Assembly (NCBI GenBank): GCA_026874595.1
Contig: CM049310.1
Span: 50,219,058 to 50,283,057, forward strand
Length of the DNA stretch: 64,000 nucleotides
Origin: Sipunculus nudus
Lineage: Eukaryota > Annelida > Sipuncula > Golfingiida > Sipunculidae
Direction of reading: 5' to 3'
Shown here: one piece after another, positions 23,467 to 35,400 of the stretch
How the letters are laid out: the number at the start of each line of letters is the position of its first letter
Position numbering within the stretch: the stretch's first letter is position 1
Notes under the pieces: model-generated
The model's input: only the letters and a program-made list of their open reading frames with translations
Databases searched by the model: none
Told to the model about the DNA's origin: nothing
Position numbers and translations under genes: made by a program

Positions 23467-26400
23467 GGAAAATCTTCTGAAGAGAGAAAAAGAAGAAAAA
23501 AAGGATGTGCCACATTGCAATAAAAACAGTTTTATTTCTGGTGCTTGCTTATTCAGAGATTTCTTCAGCGAAGAAGGCGAGAAAAGTGTTACGATATGAC
23601 GTCACCCTTGACCAGGGTCGTCGTCTGCATCTGTATTGGGATATAGACACTGTACAACAGGTCGTGACATTTCGTCTTCGGGCGAAAATTAGACCCGACG
23701 AATATGTCGGATTTGGATTTTCAGACTATGGAGAACCGGAAAATGCTGACATTGTGATGCTCTGGACAGACGGCGCCGGAAGAAATCATTTTACGGTAGG
23801 TTAAGAAAACTAGAAGACAATATACATAAATGTAATATTGTTATACGAGTAAAAGTACCGCAGGATTTATCTTACATCGAAAACGAAAACATATAACCTT
23901 CTGAGATGTATTTTAAACTTAATATTAACTAAATTTTATGAAAGTTATATCATGACCTTTCTTCTATATTTAAATAAAAAAAACGCATCCGCTCAGCTCA
24001 TTCAAAGTCTCATTTGGAATTTATATATTTTCCGCTTTATAATCATAATGCTCAATTTTAACTCGTGTTTCACCAAAGAGAAGAAAAAAATGGATACAAA
24101 TTAAATTGCAACAAGGCACAATTTTATAATAAAAAAAAGAAATAGAGAATTAAAATGGAGTATTTGTCATTACGAATAATAACACATATTAATACTAGAA
24201 TGATGCATTTTAAATGGTTCCTTGAGAATGTTATTTTTGTATGATGGAAAGATGGAGATTTATTTGAAAATCAGTTGTATTTCTCATATTTATTTTCACC
24301 TCATCTAAACAAGTTCCTCATAGGAACTTAATATAGAGAGCGCAGTCAAGTGTCATTAAGGCATATACCAAGTCCATGATACAGTATTAAAATAAAAAGA
24401 TTTATTAAAATAAAAAGTTTTATTAAAATAAAAAATTTCAGTCAGAACTAACAACTCATCAATGCATACCGTGATCCAATTAAATTTTATTTGTTGAACT
24501 CACTCAATCTGGCTTCACAATAAATCCTAATCAGGATGAAATGAAGATCCTGAATTCAAAAATATCCTTTTGGACGCAAAATCTTTATGGTGCCTTTTCC
24601 CGATATATTTACGGAACAAGAGGTATTTAAATGCTTGCTTTATATGAACATGTGGTGTGTCTCCTTTCCATGAAGAGCCTATGCAAAATTTAATTAAAAT
24701 GGCATATGAAGGATAATTTTTCGTATACCAGGTATACTGTTACTTACACTGAGGCGTGAAAATTATGTACCAGAATAAATTGTTATTCAAAAGGTTGGGA
24801 ATTCATTTGTTATATACTTTTGGGGTGGAGGACTGTTTTTAACATGTAGTCCTTGCACTTATTGGCGATACTATACTAGCGATTCATCATGTCCGATGAT
24901 GTAATAGATTATGATCTCTGCTTTATGTCGTACAACTGTATAACATATTGTGACGTTGACCAGACAGGCTCCAGCGGCCCACAAGCGACAGGAATAATAG
25001 TGAGGAAAAATAATGCTCAACACAGGAAATGGAAAATAAAAAAGGACAATACGTTGGTCGCGGCGTTTAAATTAATCAACAGTTTCTACAAGCTTCCGCA
25101 CACATAAACAAAGAAGCCCCCACAGCTCTGTTGACAGGGCACTTCTCGTCCGTCAAGTGTCGTATTCATAAAATGAAATATGGAATTCCTACGCACAGCA
25201 GCAACACAACGGAGCCGGACAGGTCGATACCGCATAAGAAAAGCCCAATAAAATCAACAAATTTGATAAATCATTGGGAATTAGCATTCACGTCAGATCC
25301 TTTTACGCAAATGTCTGTACAGATTGAACAAATCACGGACTCATTCTTCGGAACCAGCTCTTCGCGCTCCGATTGAATTTATTTCCGCTGGTTCCGGGCG
25401 CGGTTAAACTAGGCATATTAATCCGGGTTTTCTTGTGATTATGAGGCGGAAAGCCGCCCAGAGCGGACGACAGAGACCCACGCTCGGCCATTGATCTGAG
25501 CTGACAGCCGATTCATTGTCAGCCCCTCGAGATAGCACATAAGAGCCGCCAGATTATTGCTTGCTCCTTGAGGTGGCCTTGCAATAAAGCACTTGAGATA
25601 TGTTAGTGATGCTATTCATTAAGCACCTTTTACCATCAAGTAACGGCCTCACCCAGCTCTTACATCTGTTTAAGGAGCGGCAGATGACGTAGTGGTCCTC
25701 CCTGCTGACAAAAACACAGCCCCTTAGCGCATGTCAAGATCCACTTTCCGTTTTATCTTCTCGACCTAACCAAGTGGGTCTGCACACTTTCAAGTTCCAT
25801 TTAGTAGAAGCGGAGATATTGTTTCCCAAAATATCCTAATGGTCACGAGACTCTTATGGCTGCTTCCCTTTTATTCTAATTAGATCAAGAGGCAATTAAA
25901 ATGTTTACCGTGCATGAGTATTGCGGGTTTTTGGTTTTGCAAATATTTACAAGTTCCGTTTAACAAATCTAAGCTGGAATGCCAGTATTTTTTTTCTGCG
26001 GATCTATATTCATGAAAATCGTTTGTTCTTAAGAAATTTTGTTTCCCAGAACGTGCATGTCCTTACGTTTCTCACGCAGCGGTTATAGACTCAAATTCTT
26101 TGCAAGGTATGGTGGTGTTTTCCTTATGCCTGGTTGATTTACTGATGCGTATTGCTTTAAATAAACATTGAATCTTCAAAAATAAAGATTACGAAAGTCT
26201 TCCAAGAAACACATTTAAGATGAAACATTTTGATATGTGGTTGGCCAGACTTCTTCTATTTTCGATCAACCTGTATTGTGGCCAAACTGTTTCGAAATGA
26301 AATTTGCATATTGTCCGGTCATTAATATGAATTAAAGATCATCGACCACCAGCCAAGACCGAAAATCGATTTTAATGTTCGTCAAAATAACAAGCCATGA

Positions 26401-27228
26401 TGTTACCAAGAATATGGCCCGTTAATCAATTTTAATGTTTTTCACTAAAGTCAGCATTACCACCTTCGCGCTGTAAAACGGAAAATGAAACCTTACAATA
26501 GAGATGGTGAACTAATTGGATTATTCTACTGCTTTGGTATGCTGGTGGGGGAATCTGACCGTTAAGAAAAAAAATATGAATGGTAAATAAAAACAACAGA
26601 TAAGGTTAATGGTTTAGAGGACATAAATACTATTTATGAAAATAATGTCAAATATACGATGAAAACAATGGTTTCATGTCAAAGCTTATCAGTGGTTATA
26701 TACTGTCTGGTTAAAATCAGGCAAAAGTCTACAGTCTCTTAAATGCAGAACAGACAGGTTATCGAATACATTTGTACCATAAGCTATTATATACTATAAT
26801 GCATGGACAAATCACAATCCTGTTCCTTTTTTCTTTTTATAATACTGTGTATGTTGTTTTCCACTCTGCACGATTTCTTGTGATAACATTTCTTGTGATA
26901 TCAAATTCCATTACTAGTATGGACTGAATCTTGTAACTCAGTCGATTAAACGCTGGTTTACATATCCCACAAGTTAATAAGAACATGCGTCAGCTGTTGG
27001 GCCGGGGTTCACTTTCTTGTTCAAGAATTAATTTCTCATTATTATGTTATCAGGATTCTCACACAGACGAAGAAGGCATTCTCCACACAGACCCGGTGCA
27101 GAACTACGAGCTTCATGACGTCACAGAGACGAGGCGAGCCGTCTATGTGACGTTTCATCGCAAGTTCGACACGTGTGACAGTGATGATTACATGATCGAC
27201 GTATGTCAATCTTTTTCTCAAAATATAT

Positions 27229-27294
<66 letters not shown>

Positions 27295-28193
27295 GAGAAG
27301 ACTTCTACTATGGATGAACCTTATGTCTTGAAATGGCATGTAATAATTTTCAGTTAATTAGAAAATGGAATCAACAATGGTTTATGATTATATATATGTA
27401 AACCATTTTATTGACCCTATTTCAGCCTAACGGGTTTGCTTTGATAGTTTTAAAAATTATTTCTTATATAGAAGCATATTATTGCCTATTATTTAAATCT
27501 TCATTATGTTAATAATTTATATAAATATATGTAATATTATATTTTTTCTTGGTGTCTTGTTTCAGAGTGGGACAACACATATGTTATTTTTCACTGGCGA
27601 TGGTCCTCTGGAGACTGTGGAAGGACTTGACCTCCGTAGTTTGAGTCCCGGCCTACAGAGGGTGCAACTGATCAAGAGTCAACTCCCTGACCCCGAGTTT
27701 CCGCCAGACACACGATCATTCACCATCCATGTCGATGACGTAAGCACTTCTTTTGTCATAAACCTTTCCTTATTTAAGTGACATTTAACACATTACAAAC
27801 TTGCTCCTCGTTAAACCATGACGATTCCATAAACTATAAAAAACGCAGCACACATATATATCATTTAGACATATATCAAATCGGAAAATTTCTGAGGGGA
27901 CAAAAAAGAGTGGCATGCTAGTGGGGTGGTCGTGTCACGGATATGGTCGTAAGCCGGGGCGAAATTGTTCATGCGACCAAATGACCAAATTATACCCTTT
28001 ATTCGAAATAAACTCCTTCTGTGATAGAGTACGGTTAGCTTTTATATATCCTTTGTGGCCACTGTTAAAAAACCGTACCTGTATGTAATATTCTTAAAAC
28101 TTGTCAGTCAGTTTTACAAGCAGGCACTTCGATGAAGGTCTTATGCATTATACAATTTTAGTACGCCTAATGCTTTTGAATAATTGATAAAAC

Positions 28194-28236
<43 letters not shown>

Positions 28237-31200
28237 CAGAATATAAGTAAAATAATAAGTAAAACGTGTATTTGTGGATTAGATTTTTCAATGATTAATT
28301 GGGGAAGGAAATTTATACTAATGTGTGTGCGGCTTATCACACGTGTCAAGCCAGATACGGGTCGCTCTGCCCCGAGGCTAGGGTATGACATTATGGTAGG
28401 TCGGCGCTTGGTACAGGAGTGTCCTCAAAGGGCAAATTAGTTGCTTTAAGATCAGCCAGCGCTGTCTCTGATAGCCGGTCTTTGTCAGTGTCCGAGGCCA
28501 TCTGGACCTTGTTAATATAGATTTAGTTACAGCCTCGGGGACGGTTTGATTTGGCCAATCGGAATAAGTTTAAAATAGTGACCATTTAACGGTCAGCCAA
28601 TGAGAGATAATTTGAGTAGAGAAGCTGTAGAGCCAGCCGGGGAGAAAATAAAACAGGGGGGCAGTCCCTGGCTAGCGCTGGTAACATCAAGCCGCCAAGA
28701 ACAAGTCAGCTAAATAGAGAACAGTTCAAGTAACGAACCGGGGACTCCTTATGTTATTTGTTTAACCAGAGAGATTGTTGAAATATTTCTTTGTACGGAC
28801 AACGAGAATAAAGGATTAATAATGTTTCTACAAGAGAATTCCTTGTCGATACAAACTGACAGTCTATATAGCTGCCGCGCACTCCTTCCCCAGGACTGAC
28901 CTAGACCGAAACCCGAGCCACTGGGGAAATATGCAGCTAAATTAACATCAGAAGTAAGGACTAAGGAGTGACATGGGGGCTCGTCCGGGATCCTAAAAAC
29001 GCCGGGAATCTAGAAAGAAAAAGAAACAGAAAATTAAGACAAGGACAGTACGTCGAAATGGCCAGAGAAATATTGAGGTGAATAACAAAGGAGCATCTGG
29101 TGCCAGTAAATGTCGCATCACGTACAAGTGCAGCAAGTGCGAGCAGTTCCAGTACAGCAAACCAGAACTTTATGCGCGTAATTTGAATCCTGTGAGATGG
29201 TAAACGTCTTCTGCCGGGACCGGAGGGATGCTTAACTCGGGACAACCAATGGACGGGAACGGAACCATAGACAGGGTGGCGGCGGAGCGAGTCCAGCAGT
29301 GTGCGGTTTAGGAAAGAGACAATATTATTAATAATTTGGACACGAACAGATGTGATATTAACATAATATGGACTCAATCAGGAACCTGGACTAAAAAAAT
29401 GGTAACTTGTACAATTTCTATCTTTTTATGTGATTTGTCGGTCAAATTTGGTTGGCCGAGTAAACTCCAGTCTCGATAGAGTTTTTTTTTTTGGTCAGAG
29501 TAATTTGGTGATTTGTCAAGTTTTGCATACTGTAAAATATTTTTTTTATATCCCGCAGTAGGGAGGATAGTAGATCGCAAGGGGATTAAATATATTGTGG
29601 GCCACGAGGTCAAAAGCGTATTGTTAGTTAAATTTGAGACCACGGTGGTCATATATTCACATTTTGGCTCACGTCCACAGTAACAGACTCAGAAAGGGGA
29701 TTAGCAGCGCATGAAACCAAAAGCAAGGAAATAATAATATGGGTGATAGGGGTCAACCGCCAGCCGGAGGGTCGCAAAACACAGGGCAAGACGACAGTGA
29801 TGTAGATCCTATATGGGTTAGATTAGTTACTCCTGTGGGTGCAAGGTGTGGCACCCCAAGGGCAGGGTGTTCAGTTGAATGAAGTTTGAAACTAAGTAAG
29901 CAGACATAAGATCACTGCGCTGGCAGTAAGGAAACCTGATAGACATAGGTCAGTAAAAAAAAAAAGAGAAATTAAAAATAAAAAAAAGCTTGGGCGAGGG
30001 AAGCCCAGGTTGCGATAAGCAAGTCGATTACTGCACAAGGGTGCAGTCAGTTTATTAACCCGCCGCAAGTAGCGACAATAGGGTCGTGAGGGGGTTAAAA
30101 GTCGGTAACTGTCAAAGGGGGCAAGTCAGTTAATTACCCGCCGTACGTAGCGATAAAAGGGTCGTGAGGGGGTAAAAAAGTCGATAACTGCACAAGGGTG
30201 CAGTCAGTTTATTAACCCGCCGCAAGTAGCGACAATAGGGTCGTGAGGGGGTTAAAAGTCGGTAACTGTCCAAGGGGGCAGTCTGTTAATTACCCGCCGT
30301 ACGTAGCGATAAAAGGGTCGTGAGGGGGTAAAAAAAGTCGATAACTGCACAAGGGTGCAGTCAGTTTTAGTAACCCGCCGTATGTAGCGACATATGATCG
30401 TGAGGGGGTTAAAGATACAGGTGTATTTGACTACTTGGTCGCGTGATAAGAGGTGGCAGAGGGCCAGCCTGCTTGTTATAGCTGGACAAGTAGAATTTAT
30501 CAAAAATTAAAAAAAAAAACAAAAAAAAAAAAAACGAAAACCAGAATTTGGAGAGGTGATGTTTTTATAAATTTTGAAGAAGAAAAGAAAAAGTCAGTTA
30601 AAAGCAGGAGGGGAGACTGTTGCTCCACTGAATAGGGAAAACAGATGAAGGGCTCGGAGAACTGCTTGGCAGATTTGCTTAGTCGCTAGATTCCCTATAG
30701 TTAGACTAGTGTAATGCAAAACTAACCATGATGACCGACCTCACATATTTAAGATCATGAGATGCTACAAGTTATTTTGACGTAAATGGGTAAATGAAAA
30801 CCTAGCCACGGAAACACTTAGTCTATTTAAGAATGTATTAAGTTTCTGCAAACTAAATAACTGTAAAATAATTTTTATTTCTGTTCAGTAAGTTAAGCAT
30901 ACCACCTGTACACAGCGGGCTGCACATTCAGATATATAGTGATTTTGTTCTACATTACATGTACGCAGTTTTATAAGTGATTCTCAGTAAACACCAAGCT
31001 TGGTGGGCTTGTGTACAGTGCTCACATATACCGTGATGTAAGTCTAAATATGGTGTTCCTTGATGAGTAAATTAATGTCGTCATCCTGGTATTGGGAAGG
31101 ACGGAGTTTGTTTTTTTTAAGTTGTTACTATTGCATGTAAACTGTCGTTAATTATGCCTAGGATCAACCCAGTTTGTTTTTTTTTAGATAGTCATCTCAT

Positions 31201-32417
31201 GAAATTGATGGTGCCAGTTAAAGGTATCTGTTTATGTTCCAAGCCAGGGAGTCAAGCTTACCATTAGGATTGAAAGTCATATAAGTGTCACACACATGAG
31301 CTAGTTTGATTATGTTTGTTGGAAAGTTATTTTAGGCCGTTCCAGTCATTTGTATTATTCTTTTTATTATTTCATTATTATAAGTGTTGATGTTATGAAG
31401 ATAATGTTAAGACAGTAACGAAAGGTCAAACCTTTCATCTAAAAGTCAAATGTTATACCTTAGAGGGTCGAAGGTGGGTGCTTCAACCTACCTTTCGACT
31501 TAAGGGGGGAGGTGTCAGAATATAAGTAAAATAATAAGTAAAACGTGTATTTGTGGATTAGATTTTTCAATGATTAATTGGGGAAGGAAATTTATACTAA
31601 TGTGTGTGCGGCTTATCACACGTGTCAAGCCAGATACGGGTCGCTCTGCCCCGAGGCTAGGGTATGACATTATGGTAGGTCGGCGCTTGGTACAGGAGTG
31701 TCCTCAAAGGGCAAATTAGTTGCTTTAAGATCAGCCAGCGCTGTCTCTGATAGCCGGTCTTTGTCAGTGTCCGAGGCCATCTGGACCTTGTTAATATAGA
31801 TTTAGTTACAGCCTCGGGGACGGTTTGATTTGGCCAATCGGAATAAGTTTAAAATAGTGACCATTTAACGGTCAGCCAATGAGAGATAATTTGAGTAGAG
31901 AAGCTGTAGAGCCAGCCGGGGAGAAAAAAAAACAGGGGGGCAGTCCCTGGCTAGCGCTGGTAACATCAAGCCGCCAAGAACAAGTCAGCTAAATAGAGAA
32001 CAGTTCAAGTAACGAACCGGGGACTCCTTATGTTATTTGTTTAACCAGAGAGATTGTTGAAATATTTCTTTGTACGGACAACGAGAATAAAGGATTAATA
32101 ATGTTTCTACAAGAGAATTCCTTGTCGATACAAACTGACAGTCTATATAGCTGCCGCGCACTCCTTCCCCAGGACTGACCTAGACCGAAACCCGAGCCAC
32201 TGGGGAAATATGCAGCTAAATTAACATCAGAAGTAAGGACTAAGGAGTGACAATATATATATATATATATATGTATAAATACAGAATTTACAACGAAAAT
32301 GTTCAGTTACACATTATAATATTTAACTGAACATTTTCGTTGTAAATTTTGTGTATCAGCTCTTAGCATCACGCTAATGGAGCAAAGTTAGATTCGTTCA
32401 GCACCTACATACGTCTA

Positions 32418-32492
<75 letters not shown>

Positions 32493-35400
32493 TACAAGAA
32501 TGAAGTATGTTATGGTGCAAAAAAATCTAGAGCATTAGAAAAACGATGAATGTATCACTTTCCAAGTGATTTTAATAAATTCTCATAACCTTTTAAGACC
32601 CCGCATAATCCCGAATGTCAAGAACTTTTGATAAAGTACTTTAACGTCCAAGCAGCAATGTCATTCAGTCATCCTCGACCATTTACACCTTAAAAATTAA
32701 AGAAAAACACTTCCTTATTTAGAAGTTATTTTAAATGTTTAGTTCTGCATGATTCATACTGTTCTTGCTCACATCTGATCAAGTGATAAAGCTAATTTGT
32801 ATGTGGGTTTCCAAGTGCCTTTTTTTCTGGATGTTCAAATAAACTGATTTACTAACATATTTGAGAGACATAGTTCAGACTTTTTCACAACCTTTAGCTT
32901 CATGACTTTTTTTAATTTCATAATTCATCAGATTTAATCCGTATAAGGATGGGAAAATTCAAAGGAACTTTTATGAAAATAGATAATCATTTAAAAAAAA
33001 ATAATCCTAGCTAGTGGTGGGCCGATCATCGAGTTTTATCGAAAGTCAGTCGGTTTGCTGCCACTTTCAAGGCAACTTTCGATTACATCATAATAATCAC
33101 TGTTTTCTTTCCAGAATGCCTCTAAGTTACAGGCAAAAATTATTCTTCCTTTTTTACCACATTCCGCGCTTCATATAATGACTATGCATTCCCAAATAAC
33201 TTCCGTATGTAACTGAGTATGACATGGTAGATGCGAGAACGGAGGACTTATTAAACCTCTGTGAACTGGCAGGGGGCTGCAGAATTAGCGGAGAGTTTTC
33301 TAACGAGATGTACATTGCAAAATATAGGCGAGATGGCGTTAAAATACTTCATAAATTCTCCAGGTCTGTGCAAATTTTGCGAGATTCTCTTAGAAATAAT
33401 ATATTCAACCCAAGCCGGGTGCCGCTGTTTCGACCATCCTTAAAGAAATTCTTTGTTGGGGCTAACCCGGGCGGTCGAGTATTTGGATTTCGGCTGGATT
33501 TTTTTTTTTTGACTAGTCTGCAATTTTTTTTGTATGATCTGCGCCAAGGGCACCTGGGCCCGTAAAATCTGCCTTCATGTGCTAGAAAAAAAAAGCCCCT
33601 CTATAGGCCTTATATTCTTATATGCTCTTAATTCCCATATAGAAAGATATTACCAGACATTGCCGATGGTTTAATTTGATCCTTAAAATCAGTCTGATCG
33701 TATCTTTATACGTGGAAGGATTGTTACACTCGTGGCCGACAGGATATACCTGCCGGGGAAACGCGGGAAGAGATTCACAGATTATTGCATATTTCTTTGA
33801 TAATTGCATATATGTGTCTGAACCGATTAATAATCGATCATCAGTCGGTTTGCTAAAACCGATGATCGATTATGAAAAAGGAACCGACTCCCACCACTAA
33901 TACTAGCCCATTACATGTAAGAATATATTTTCCCAGTACAATCATAATGTACTATATACGATATAAGAACACTCAGCATAGTCCTTTTCGTACCAAAGCA
34001 GTTGATTTTATAGAACTGTTTTGTAGCGATTCAAAAAAAGTTAAGCGTGTGACCAGTAACAACAGACTTTCAGATACAACCGTTAACTTTATTAGTCTAG
34101 AAATTAACCACAATAAAATAAGGAAAATGTAAAATTAGAGGAAAAAAAGTGAAATATATAGCGCACCTAATTTAGCTTAGGCTCCAGCCTTTAACTCGTT
34201 GATTGCTACAAACGTGCAATATCTGCTTATAAGCACACAACGTAGGCGGTTCACATACTTTTTTTTTCTGCGCAGTGTAATCTATAGTGCAATATATATC
34301 TGAGCTTATCCAGGCTCTTCAACTCCCTTCCCTGTATCCGTAACACCTGTCCCCGGTATTCGCCAATTGCTCCGATTTCAAACGCACATTAATAAGACAT
34401 ACATCACCTGTAAAAGATCCCCTGAAAATAATTAACCAGATGTGTAGGGCCGTGAGGGCTGCCCCAGGCCTTAATGTCGACTGGTAGGGCTGCCGGCAGC
34501 TTATAATGAACCGTCGACTTCATCATTTCATGATTTAATGTAAAACAGGCTAGGTTAAGGGATGGGGTGTAAACGGGAATATGTGCATGTTTCCTATAGA
34601 TCTGAACATATGAACAAGTTTTTTTTACATATTTCGGTTAAATAAAGAAACAGTATTATATATTGCGTGTTTGAAAAAAAGGACAGTGACTTAATGCGTT
34701 GAACGAATATACAGCGAATACCGTACAGATGAATTCGGTATCGAAACTAACTCACAATGTGGTTTCACCAATACAGACCGAAATGCGAATTAATACGGAT
34801 GTAGTGTGAACAGAACGTGAGTTTAGAGGCAGTAAAGTGAATACGAATGCAGCGTAAACGCGGTTTAATTAACCTATTCATCATACAATATCGGATGTAT
34901 TGGCTGGTTCCGTATTTTCTCTAAATATACCAACTAAGTGACATGCATGCAAAAAATAATGGATCACCTCCAGTCAAATGTTTGAATATAATAGAAAAAA
35001 TGATAATGTATTTCTGATACTGTGTTCAAATTTGTTAAACATATTTTGCGACATGGGTTAACTAGATTTGCAAAATAGTCATAAAAGTAAGATATTATAG
35101 TGCTCATGTTGAAATAACAGTACGACACTGCATAAATCAGAGGTGGACTGTTTGTAAATCCTTTGCTAAATATTTTCAGGTGCATGTTCCATCAGATGAG
35201 ACAACGTACTGGTGTCAGGTCAAAAAGCTACCGGAACTGAGAGAGAAGCATCACATCATTAAGGTAATTATATTGTCGCACCTGCTAAGTATACTTGGCT
35301 CGGTTTGTGAGCGTGATCTTGACAAAAGCACATTATCTTGAAGCCAAGACAGCCAACACCATAATTGCTTCCCATGAGAGTTGACTCTCAGGTAGGGCAA

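Larger units (their letters stand above)
28234..32252 (+). mobile_element. Non-autonomous LTR retrotransposon, about 4.0 kb
   Basis: Two 740-bp direct LTRs, both TG...CA, differ at one base that I could find (T at 28649, A at 31928). A primer-binding site follows the 5' LTR directly and a polypurine tract precedes the 3' LTR. The 2.5-kb interior has no gag-pol; it holds a short gag-like start, a tandem array and a pol-like remnant. The target was a TA array, so the duplication cannot be sized (4 or 6 bp fit). It lies in sense orientation in intron 3 of the monooxygenase. The remnant suggests Metaviridae (Ty3/Gypsy) ancestry. No envelope gene. Confidence 0.93.

Noticed and set aside
23348-23599. 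83-codon frame overlapping the first monooxygenase exon
   Set aside because: It runs across the TTTCAG acceptor and uses a different frame from the signal-peptide-bearing reading.
24889-25376. Two plus-strand frames in intron 1 as extra monooxygenase exons
   Set aside because: Exon 1 already joins exon 2 in phase within the DOMON domain, and these frames have no family resemblance.
27121-27339. Minus-strand frame with a long Tyr-Ile repeat, and the plus-strand counterpart
   Set aside because: Translation of the (AT)n microsatellite in intron 2.
28961-29377. 138-codon minus-strand frame in the LTR element
   Set aside because: Antisense to the LTR boundary and primer-binding site, with no recognisable motif.
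28234-32252. Endogenous retrovirus rather than a plain LTR retrotransposon, suggested by the tRNA-Pro primer site
   Set aside because: No gag-pol-env genes; the only pol-like motif points to Metaviridae, and the interior is too short for env.
33224-33565. 113-codon frame inside the hAT-type element as a transposase
   Set aside because: No BED finger, hATC or DDE-like features; too short and composition follows the repeat.
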